From an uncultured bacterium (GTDB taxonomy: Bacteria; Patescibacteriota; Gracilibacteria; BD1-5; UBA2023), in assembly GCA_903908595.1 (NCBI GenBank), contig CAIVSN010000103.1, positions 1 to 52,322 of the forward strand: a stretch of DNA of 52,322 nt. Reading direction: 5' to 3'. The stretch's first letter is position 1. Each line of letters starts with the position of its first letter. The notes beneath the pieces were generated by a model that was given only the letters and a program-made list of their open reading frames with translations, did not search any database and was not told the DNA's origin. This document shows positions 29,293-36,896 of the stretch, in pieces. A program made the translations under genes and the position numbers.

Positions 29293-31219
29293 GTAACTGG
29301 TTTCATATGCAAGATGCCTCTTTTGATCACTCAGAATCCATCAGTGAGACTATGGAATCCAATTGGCATACCACGGGAATTCCAAGTTCTCTGCAAACAA
29401 TAGATAAGTGAGCGGTAATTGCGCCCGATTCACTGAGGATTCAGCGAATCAAATGAATTTTTTCTACAAGCTCCGGGTAGAGGGAGCTGGTAACTATGAT
29501 GCAGTACGTATCTAACGAATCGATATCATGAGGTTTCCGGATTATTTTCAATTTTCCGACAAAGCATCCGAAAGATACATAGTTGCCTTTCAATTGATGG
29601 GCTCAAATATGCCCGGTAACCTCTGGTTTCTCCCGTTCGTCGGATATTTTGGTTATTGGGCGTGCTTGAAGTATATATAGAAGCCCTTTGGAAATGGTGA
29701 ATTCTATATCCATATCTCTTCAAAATACCTCTTTGATTCAGGAAAAAACCATGGCGAGGTCTGATGTTTTCAAACAGCCCACGAGAGACGCATCTGATTT
29801 TTCAACCGACTCCCAAAGTATGGAGTTGGGGGTAGTTTCTCATCATACGAGTGAATGATTCGTTCATTCGACATATTCTATGAGTATGCCGTTTCTTCCT
29901 AACGGATCCATTGTGAAGGCAACTCAGGATGTCTCTCATCTTATATATTTTTGGATGAGCAATCAGGGTTTGAGTATTTCATTCCCGAAATATTCTTGAC
30001 TGGCATGATGTTGGGTTAGGACATATTGGCATGCGTCCAGTATTCCGGATGGGGGAATGTTTATTGCGGAATGAAATACTCATGCGGCACTTTTGCCTTC
30101 GCAATCCTCGTTGATAAAATTACTACGAACTATGATGCAATCTCCGCATAATTCCACTATTCGTTGCTGTGTCATGGCCCATTCCGCTTCGGTAAACCGA
30201 TTACGTAACATCTTATTGATTATTGCCTCAGAACATATGGCTCAAGGAGCAATGTTATATCAAAGACCGGAAAGTATTCATAAATTTCGGGATTTATTTC
30301 CCTGTTCCAAATGTACGGCTTCGGAAATTTCCATTACTGTTTTTTCTACGCGTGCAATTCTGCTTCCCAAGGATCGCCCTGCTTCGTATATTTCGAATAC
30401 GTAGGGAGTTCCGTCATAGATGTTTCACATCACGACATCTCCTTGCTTCAGTGAATCGCCTGCCTTTCCACGAAGCATTCAACTGCACAATTCAAGCATA
30501 ATTGGAATATACCGATCCGAATTTCAGGAGATGTTGCGAGGAATGCTCTCATCAATGGCGGTCAAGTTATTTTCTCAGAGTTCATGGATAAGCTCTGAAA
30601 TACGAGCCATACGAGAATTTTGATATGGTCTTTCCCCAATCTCAAAAGTTTTATACATGCCATGGTTCGTGTCCCCAGAATTTGACGCAGACTGGATTGA
30701 TTCACAACTAAATGCAAAATGTAACGTTTTCCCCCTTGATACGTCGCCCACGTCAAATCAAGGCCCCACGATGTTGAAAACGTATCCTCAAGTCTCGTTC
30801 AAGCTTATCGTGAAGGCGCCATCGGTTTTGTATCGAGGCCTGTATTCGTTAAGCACTTCCAACGTAGGATGGGGAAATACGAGCAAGACCGCTTCGGATA
30901 CTGTCTTTTGCAGTTCTGCCAAGAAGGCAAGCACCCCCTTTCCCGTCAGATCCCTTCATCTTGGAAGCGTATTTCATGATCCGGCAGGAGCGTCTGGTCT
31001 GCAAAGATAGATTTCATCCGTATGGAGTATTTCCACGCTCGTATCATCGGATCCGGTGAGAATGAGCATTGCCCGCTTTGAAACGGGTAATCCAAGTCTC
31101 CCAGCCCTGAGATATCAATTCAACTTTCCATAGGATGCAAGCCCACTATCTGCTTCGGGAATAAAGGACGGCGTGATTTCTATAATGGAATCTTGAGCGT
31201 CTCTAGTTCCCCCATCCAT
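29282..31219 (-). CDS. PEP-utilising-enzyme family phosphotransferase with novel N-terminal domain (645 aa)
   Basis: Open only with TGA as Gly (well over ten such codons), ATG 31217-31219 to TAA 29282-29284. About 330-560 is the PPDK/PEP-synthase ATP-binding domain: CIIVRSNFYQRG, LLIQKYIRGETSGVAFTMDP, GILIEYVEG and DMDIEFTISKGLLYILQARP. About 560-645 is the swivelling phosphohistidine domain: ESGAITAHLSIVCRELGIPV with His604 in the catalytic place. Residues 1-320 (GYVFNIVGPGFDVGDVSRGK; EVLNEYRPRYKTDGA) do not resemble the usual partner domains, and there is no PEP-binding TIM barrel. By family it would transfer phosphate from ATP through His to an unknown acceptor. Overlaps the Nudix gene by 17 nt. 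Confidence 0.8.
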
Positions 31220-31643
31220 ATTCCACGGCTGTTATTTTGTTAAAACTCGCTTCGATGCCAAACCTTATATACTCCAGCGTATTCTCGGGCAAGTCTTTTA
31301 TGCTGAAGAATTTCAGTTCTGCACATTTTTCCGGTTCCAGATTCGTAATCTCTCAGAGATAGCTCCGCGCAATGAAAAAATAGTCTATGTACTCGTATTT
31401 TTCTGCCTTTCGGTTCATGACGCATCCAACTTCAAGATTTTCCTTTTGAAGGATAATCCCAGCCTCTTCGCGAGCTTCTCTTACCATGGAATCGGATATT
31501 GATTCATTTTCTTCTTTGTGTCACGAAACCAGTCAATACATCCCGTCAGCGTAGCCCGTATTCTGTCTCTTCAGAAGGAGTATCCGTTCGTTCTGAAGAA
31601 GAACCAGGTAGCAGGCAACGGGAATTTTATAGCGTTCTTTCAT
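31203..31643 (-). CDS. Nudix hydrolase (146 aa)
   Basis: ATG 31641-31643 to TAG 31203-31205. The Nudix box GHKEENESISDSMVREAREE plus AGI fits Gx5Ex7REUxEExGU exactly. Its first, invariant Gly (residue 41) is TGA 31521-31523, and Gly37 (MYG-LVSG) is TGA 31533-31535. Opening VACYLVLLQNERILLLKRQN and ending LEYIRFGIEASFNKI are typical. The enzyme hydrolyses a nucleoside diphosphate linked to X. Tenth base after the DUF2797 stop; overlaps the next gene, so clearly an operon member. Confidence 0.9.
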
Positions 31644-31653
31644 ATGGAAAAGG

Positions 31654-32571
31654 TTAGAATAGTGAAAACTGCGCTTCCGAAGGAGGCCCAGGATTAGGAA
31701 TATCCGAAATATGAATATCGACCAGATATCAAAAAAGGCTTTTCAGAAAAATGATTTGCTCAGATGAGGCATTGCCCAGGATGAGCCCATCTCCGCAAAG
31801 CCCCATGACCGATCATTCAACAGTATAGCCATCTCATGGCATTTCTGTTTTTCCCGATGAACGATTCATCGTTTGACTGCTTCGAAATTCTGCTGGAAAA
31901 TACGTCTCATCGAATGAAAGCAAATCCGCGTCGATTGGAAATTCTTGCCCCAGACAGTCATTGATCGATCGTATGGTGCCCCTCATGACAGTACTTGCTT
32001 TTTGAATGCTGTACGGAGCAAGAATGAGCTTGGATTTGGTTGCGGACATTACGCGCTCCCTGACAAGTCCCGTTTTACTTACTTCAGCTTCAAGGGCGCG
32101 GGCTTGATAGGCATCGTCAAACTTTCATAAAATCGTTGCGCTTCTGGCTCCCTGTTCCAGCAAACGAATCCGCCACCTCCTCTCGTTGGCTATTCCGACC
32201 TTCACGATGTCGTCTCAGAAATGCGCGAGGTATACCAAATGAGGTTGCTCGTTATACTCTCTTTGTCGTTGAGACAGGGAGGACTTGTCAACCTGGTAGA
32301 AAGCAGGATTGAAGCCTGATTTTCTGCGACAGTCAAAACACGTATCATATTTCTTTTCGACCGTTCTTTTTTGTGGACAGGGCGTACTGGCTCATGAGAG
32401 GAGATCGTAGCTTCACGTGCACACCTTTTTTTGCATATTGGCAGTAATGCGTAGGTGCTTCCCTGAAATCAACGTTCTTATTCGTTCGGAAGTTGCGCCG
32501 TCGAGCGTATCTGTCACGAGATAATTCCCCGGTCCATCAAAACCGTACCCCGAGAGTATTTCTTTAGTCAT
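31654..32571 (-). CDS. DUF2797 protein (305 aa)
   Basis: ATG 32569-32571 to TAA 31654-31656 with seven TGA codons read as Gly. A Cys-rich N-terminal part (KVCTGSYDLLSG; DTCFDCRRKSGFNPAFY) suggests metal binding. The middle HLVYLAHFGDDIVKVGIANE then RRWRIRLLEQGARSA is the DUF2797 hallmark, related to GIY-YIG-like folds. The C-terminal 80 residues are less conserved. Function of DUF2797 is not established. It overlaps the HIT-like remnant upstream by 8 nt. Confidence 0.8.
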
Positions 32572-33058
32572 AATGTGGCGAATTATCAAAATAGTTCCTC
32601 AAAAGGGGTTGCAGCCGTTCTTTCGTGGAGTCAAAAAACTCCAATCCCGGATAATTTATCCAATCCGCACGATTTTCCATTCATAATTTTCTCGCTACGC
32701 ACCTACGGAGAAACTGACGTGGGACTATGCTTTCGTCATCAACGGGATACACGTAACCGATACCGTCCACATCTTCAAAATACAGATAAGAATCGTTTGC
32801 CAATTCTTCTTCTCGAATATATCGCAGTTCCGAATGATCGCGAGCGATGATTTCCCGCGGAAGAATGGTTCGAATTTCTTCTCGTATATCGATCTCGCAA
32901 GGGACAATGTGCAAGTGGGCATGATGACAGAGGCTGCTTTTGTTTTTATCGAAATCATCCCCCCAATGACAACTTCCCGCTTGTCCATGCTCAAAAGCTA
33001 TTCACGGGTTGCCATATATACCCAACGGGAATCGGTTTCCCGGTTTTTCCAGCCACAT
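32564..33058 (-). pseudogene. HIT-like protein, N-terminus replaced by element A
   Basis: Frame ends TAA 32564-32566 and contains FEHGQAGSC ... SSLCHHAHLHIVPCEIDIRE, which fits the histidine-triad region (HxHxH) of an HIT-like nucleotide hydrolase, followed by about 100 residues. Upstream of FEHG the sequence runs straight into family A (33017-33182), where an ATG at 33056-33058 could start a chimeric product. The roughly 60-90 residues expected before FEHG are missing. Possibly still expressed as a truncated protein; more likely a disrupted gene at the head of the operon. Confidence 0.55.
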
Positions 33059-33182
33059 ATCCGGACATCTTTCATTTTTTTCTTCGGTCACTTATTCCCG
33101 ATAAGCTCCCGGAAGAAGAAAAATGAAACCTGTTCCGAATCCGTAACCGTAAAACACCGAAAACCAATTCCCGTTGGGTATA
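33017..33182. mobile_element. Family A palindromic element (intact, 166 bp)
   Basis: Arms TATACCCAACGGGAATCGGT and ACCAATTCCCGTTGGGTATA. The interior matches the copy at 12051 (CACATATCCGGACATCTTTC; TTATTCCCGATAAGCTCCCG). Read on the minus strand it has one frame without TAA or TAG. It separates the 33201-33420 gene from the HIT-like remnant. Confidence 0.8.
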
Positions 33183-33200
33183 ATTCAAATTTTCCATCTT

Positions 33201-33420
33201 TTATGAGAGGAGCTTATCGTTTTGGGCGATGAAGTCAATTCATCTCTTTCGTATATCTCTATCGTCCCACTCAAATCCGCCAGCTTTCTCTGGAATTGAA
33301 AAATCATATGCCCGTGTTAGGCGAGCCATGGATTTCAGCAAAGAATCGAAGGTTTTGATGGCTCAGAGTTCCTGGTCGATTTCGAGTTTCTGCGCGGGTT
33401 GTATGGGGGGACTGTGACAT
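33201..33420 (-). CDS. Small protein with a frameshift at a G6 tract (about 72 aa if in frame)
   Basis: TAA at 33201-33203. An ATG at 33418-33420 (MSQSP) lies five bases after a good promoter -10, but is one base out of frame with the body across the six-G run 33405-33410. Shortening that run by one base gives MSQSPIQPAQKLEIDQELGA and then a continuous helical protein ending IDFIAQNDKLLS. As written, translation could begin only at the internal ATG 33327-33329 (42 aa). Sequencing error, decay or slippage are all possible. Function unknown. Confidence 0.45.
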
Positions 33421-33425
33421 TTGGA

Positions 33426-33454
33426 AGATTAAATAGATCTTTCCGGGTTGGCAA
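33426..33454 (-). promoter_or_regulatory. Promoter of the 33201-33420 gene
   Basis: Minus strand TTGCCA (33449-33454), 17-nt spacer, TAATCT (33426-33431). The start codon follows after five bases, so the transcript would be leaderless. Confidence 0.5.
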
Positions 33455-33549
33455 AGCGGACCAAGGTGCGATCGGATTTGTCAAACCGCCCGTAACCCGT
33501 AGAATGCGGGCTTGCGTCGACACGGCGCGTATCCAGGAACCCGCTCGAA

Positions 33550-33972
33550 ATGACCGACATATTCACTCCCGAAAAGCGCAGCGAAGTCATGCGCGCGATC
33601 AAGTCCAAAGGTACCGGCATCGAGCTCAGCCTTTTTGCGACGGCCAAGGAATTCTGGCCGGTCTGCCGGTACCGGAAGCATTTCAAAATCCATGGCATCC
33701 GCTGCGACCTCTGGTTTCCGAGCCGGAAGCTCGCGGTATTCGTGGACGGGGATTTCTGGCACGGGCGGGAGTTCGAGACGAAAAAGGCAAAATACCAGGA
33801 GTACTGGGTGGCGAAAATCGCCGGGAACATGGCGAGGGATATCCGGCAGACGGCCCTGTTGGAAGGGAAGGGGGTGAGGGTGATGCGGATTTGGGGCGGG
33901 GATATCGCGAAGGATACGGGGTTGTTGCGGGCGAAGCTGGGGGAGGTGGTGGGGAAACGGTCAGACATGTAA
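33550..33972 (+). CDS. vsr: Very-short-patch repair endonuclease (Vsr, 140 aa)
   Basis: Starts MTDIFTPEKRSEVMRAIKSK, the classic Vsr opening, and has YRKHFKIHGIRCDLWFPSRK then LAVFVDGDFWHGRE (catalytic Asp and the FxDGxFWHG motif) and RVMRIWGGDI near the end. Vsr nicks 5' of T:G mismatches produced by deamination of 5-methylcytosine, and is normally linked to a C5-cytosine methyltransferase. None is visible in this window. No in-frame TGA is used. First gene of the defence island. Confidence 0.92.
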   Translation: MTDIFTPEKRSEVMRAIKSKGTGIELSLFATAKEFWPVCRYRKHFKIHGIRCDLWFPSRKLAVFVDGDFWHGREFETKKAKYQEYWVAKIAGNMARDIRQTALLEGKGVRVMRIWGGDIAKDTGLLRAKLGEVVGKRSDM

Positions 33973-34075
33973 AGATTTATGCTGTTTGCTTTGCGTGTTT
34001 TGGGTACATGTAAAGGTTTGTTTACCTGTGGTCAATGTATGTAAAGGTTATGCTAATTTTGTTTACATGTATTTT
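33967..34075. repeat. Short ATGTAAAG repeats upstream of the AbiE region
   Basis: ATGTAAAG occurs three times (33968, 34011, 34040), and an inverted partner TTTACATG lies at about 34063; between them lies TTTACCTG. The spacing is irregular. The stretch is AT-rich and gene-free and may hold protein-binding sites. The 29-codon ORF at 34088-34177 downstream, preceded by GGAG, is of uncertain reality. Confidence 0.35.
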
Positions 34076-34186
34076 TTTGGAGAGCCCATGGCAAAACTCG
34101 AACTCCTCGCCCTCGATCAACCGGAACTGCCCCAATGCGTTCTCCAAATCGTCCATATGGACAAAACAGTTGGATAATCCGATTTC

Positions 34187-34226
34187 ATGATTAGAATATC
34201 ATGAAATACCATTATGTTCTAATCAT
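34187..34226. promoter_or_regulatory. Inverted repeat, likely AbiEi operator
   Basis: Perfect 10-bp inverted repeat ATGATTAGAA (34187-34196) / TTCTAATCAT (34217-34226), 7 bp before the abiEi start. AbiEi antitoxins are known to bind inverted repeats in their own promoter and repress it. Confidence 0.6.
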
Positions 34227-34232
34227 AGAATC

Positions 34233-34796
34233 ATGAATCTCTCCAAACTCCTCGCTACGGGAAAGACGGTTTTCACCACTTCGGACCTCAAGAAAATCCT
34301 GGACACCGAGAACGCGTGAACCATCCGGAACTACCTGAGCGGAGCCGGGAAGAACGATATCCTGATCCACCTGTATTACGGCATATGGGGATTCAAGGAT
34401 TTCAACCCCTACGAATTCGCCTGCAAGCTCAACCGGAAATCCTATGTCTCGTTCGAGACCGTTCTCAAAAAGGAGGGGGTCATCTTCCAATATTACGGGG
34501 ATACGGTATTCCTCGCGGGCGACAAGAGCAAGGAAAAAATCGCGCTCGGGAAGTCCTACCGGACCCGCAAGCTCAGGGATGGAATCCTGCTCGATCCGCT
34601 CGGTGTCAGCCATCCCGGTAACTACTCCATAGCCACCCGGGAACGCGCCGTTTGCGATATGCTGTACCTTTCGCCCGGATATCATTTCGACCGCTTGGAA
34701 TCCTTGGATTGGGAGTTTCTCGAGCGGATTTCGCATATCTACAACCCCAGGGTCGTAGCCGAAGTCCAACAACTTATCCGTGCCCATGCTCAATAA
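34233..34796 (+). CDS. abiEi: AbiEi-type antitoxin (187 aa)
   Basis: ATG 34233 to TAA 34794-34796; TGA 34317 is Gly in ENAG-TIRNYL. Residues 1-60 form a winged-helix DNA-binding head (KTVFTTSDLKKILDTENAGT). Then NPYEFACKLNRKSYVSFETV and KEGVIFQYYG, the AbiEi C-terminal domain signature (SYVSFETVL...GIIFQ), ending with RERAVCDMLYLSPGY. In the type IV toxin-antitoxin AbiE, this protein represses the operon and counteracts the nucleotidyltransferase. Its last 11 nt overlap abiEii. Confidence 0.88.
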
Positions 34797-35445
34797 AGAA
34801 AAACACCGATCCATCCTCTTCGCCATATTGCGGGAGATTTTCGAGAGCGGTTTCTCTCGCCATTTGGCTTTCAAATGAGGGACGGCCTGTTATTTTTTGC
34901 ACGGCTTGGACCGATTTTCCACGGATATCGATCTGGATTTGCTCTCGGACGCGCCGGATATCGATGGGGAAATCGCCAAAATCCTCCGAAAACACGGGGA
35001 GTTGAAAAAATGAAGCAAGCTCATCCTTTCCTATGCCCACGATGACGACAACATCAAGATCGATATCAGTCGGAACATCTGGAAAAACAACCGTTACGAA
35101 ATCAGGAATTTTTACGGTACCGATATCCGCGTGCAGGCCCCGGAGATGATTTTTGCGAACAAATTGGTAGCGCTGACGGAGCGGAATGCCAATCGCGACC
35201 TGTACGACGTGCATTTTTTCTTCCGGAACCACTGGGAAGCGAACGAGCCTTTGATATTGGAACGTACCGGGAAAACGAAAAAGGAACTGTTCCGGGCGAT
35301 TCTCGAAAAACTCCGCGGGTTCGGTCCGCGGTATGCCGTGCTCGACGGGCTCGGCGAAGTGCTGGATCCCAATCAGAAGGCGTTCGTGAAGGAAAAACTT
35401 ATCCGGGAACTCATCGGGATCTTGGAATTCCAATTGGCGTTTTAG
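34786..35445 (+). CDS. abiEii: AbiEii-type nucleotidyltransferase toxin (219 aa)
   Basis: ATG 34786 overlaps abiEi; TAG 35443-35445. The catalytic region SRHLAFK-G-GTACYFLHGLDR with FSTDIDLDLL is the DNA polymerase beta-type motif (GG...DxD). The first Gly of GG is TGA 34876-34878, and a second TGA at 35011 lies in LKKG-SKL. About 125-170 (RVQAPEMIFANKLVALTERN; RDLYDVHFF) matches the conserved helix of AbiEii, which transfers nucleotides to tRNA or other acceptors and gives bacteriostatic phage abortive infection. Confidence 0.9.
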
Positions 35446-35446
35446 G

Positions 35447-35725
35447 CTACGACCAAAGGGTTTTTTCTAACATTTCATCCGTTATTGTCTCTCCGTTCGG
35501 ATTGATAACGGTGGTCCGTCCGGCCGCGACGTCCGCCAGTCAGAGTTCCACCTTTTTCTTCCAAAAATCTTCCTCTGCCTTTTCGAGGTATGCGGCCTTT
35601 TCGAAATATATGGCAAGCGCGCGGTTGACCACTTGGGACTTATTGCCGTATCCGGAGAGTTTTTCGAGGAGGTCGGATTCGATGGTGAATGATTGTTTCA
35701 CTTTGCGTGGGGTGAGTTGTGTCAT
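35447..35725 (-). CDS. Ribbon-helix-helix DNA-binding protein, antitoxin-like (92 aa)
   Basis: ATG 35723-35725 to TAG 35447-35449, TGA 35540-35542 read as Gly (KKKVEL-G-LADVAAG). Residues 8-50: VKQSFTIESDLLEKLSGYGN then KSQVVNRALAIYFE, a beta-helix-helix fold of the MetJ/Arc/CopG type. The C-terminal TTVINPNGETITDEMLEKTL resembles toxin-wrapping tails of RHH antitoxins. Convergent with abiEii (one base between stops). No toxin gene is adjacent, so it may be a solitary regulator. Confidence 0.72.
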
Positions 35726-35740
35726 GAAAATGGTTTGAAA

Positions 35741-35775
35741 GTAGTATGATTATATGGTTTTATACTACCAAGCAA
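35741..35775 (-). promoter_or_regulatory. Autoregulated promoter of the RHH gene
   Basis: Minus strand TTGCTT (35770-35775), 17-nt spacer, TAATCA (35747-35752). A 7-bp inverted repeat GTAGTAT (35741-35747) / ATACTAC (35762-35768) overlaps the spacer and the -10, the expected arrangement for RHH self-repression. Confidence 0.6.
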
Positions 35776-35871
35776 ATTATTCTTGGACTTGCACATAGAA
35801 TACGCTAGACAAAAGATCCCGAAAAGAAAAAATATGGCCAGACGAGGAGCTCACCTTTTGCAGGGGTCTCA

Positions 35872-36630
35872 TTACTCCAATTTCGTTCCGCCCCATTCAA
35901 TCACGCTGAATCACTTTCTGTCAAACGGAAGAATTTTTTGTTCTGGAATATCGATCTTTTCAGACAATGGTTTATATGCCATAAATACTCTCAATATTGA
36001 ATCGGGTTTCGGAGTTATAGTAAGCGGAGCAGTATCCGTATAATCCTTACCTGCAAAATGAATGAGGTTGTATGGATTATCCTTCATGAGCGGATACCAA
36101 TAAACTATGAACTCATTGTACTCTTTTGGGGTTAGTCACAGTTTTGGAAGAATTTTTTGTAAGAATTCTCTTGTTTCGGTTCATTTGACTATGAATCATG
36201 TGGATAAATCCCAATTGATTTTTTCAGTCGGTATTCATTCCCAAAAAAGATAACTGTATTCTTTTTCGTCTTCTTTGTTAATCAAAGTTCCATCAGGATG
36301 AGCTATTACGTCCCATCATTTGATGGAGTTGTCGTATTCGGGATACGTGGCGATAAGTTCTCATTTGTAGTCAAGTCGAACTTTTACGTCTTGCTCCGTT
36401 TTAGGATACAGATAGATTACCGGTTTTTTTTTGGTCGGAGAATCCATGGGAGAAGGTTCTTTTTCTCATGGGCAAAGAATTCAGATATCCAAAAAATTCG
36501 GAACATATCAGGCTTTTGTAAGTCCTGCAAATCATCAAATCACTCCTATTCAAATAATCCCAGAAATGATAAATTTCATCGCAGGGCTGGATTTTTGAGT
36601 TTTTTCTGCTGTTTTTTTGTTATTCACCAT
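35872..36630 (-). CDS. CPR-type membrane-anchored protein with KPVIYLYP motif (252 aa)
   Basis: Seen only with TGA as Gly (about ten codons, including TGA TGA in VIGGFAG). ATG 36628-36630 to TAA 35872-35874. One transmembrane helix (residues 18-45), a short linker with GEKEPSP, then KKKPVIYLYPKTEQDVKVRL, YPEYDNSIKGWDVIAHPDGT and EYSYLFWEG, a domain I recognise as recurrent in Patescibacteria proteins of unknown role. The C-terminal half (PLMKDNPYNLIHFAGKDYTD; FSVIEWGG) continues that domain. Likely surface or periplasm-facing. It is convergent with the RHH gene region and stands inside the defence island. Confidence 0.75.
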
Positions 36631-36638
36631 GCGCTTGA

Positions 36639-36890
36639 TTATTTTGATAGAAGTCTGTTTCGCATGTTATCAAAAGTTCCCAGCTTGTCAATATATGGCG
36701 AGCCGTTCCCTGTATCGTCCCGTTTCAAATCCGGCCTCATACTATTTGCATACCAATATTCACCGAGCGAAAGCTGGCGGGTGAATTTTTTTATGGTCTG
36801 CGATGTTAGACGAATATCAGGGTAACAACCAATTCCGATTTCGATAACAAAAATTCCAGAAAATCGATATACTGCACCAAATCCAAAAAA
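36639..36890 (-). pseudogene. Possible C-terminal remnant of a secreted/pilin-like protein
   Basis: The minus-strand frame ends LGEYWYANSMRPDLKRDDTG then NGSPYIDKLG, which resembles the C-terminal region of CPR pilin-like proteins. No start or N-terminal prepilin segment is present; the frame runs back into the antisense of hsdM. Either a gene fragment or chance. Confidence 0.25.
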
Positions 36891-36896
36891 CCTACC

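Noticed and set aside
29155-29403. 82-codon plus-strand ORF
   Set aside because: It crosses the element C remnant and lies antisense to the phosphotransferase gene, whose motifs are clear.
31945-32130. Short plus-strand ORFs in 31.9-32.9 kb
   Set aside because: They are antisense to DUF2797 and the HIT-like remnant and lack protein-like features.
26930-33200. Prophage or decayed non-coding region
   Set aside because: One strand holds four convincing enzymes under table 25; no phage structural genes were recognised.
34088-34177. 29-codon ORF with GGAG upstream
   Set aside because: Too short and without a recognisable family; the GGAG could be chance.
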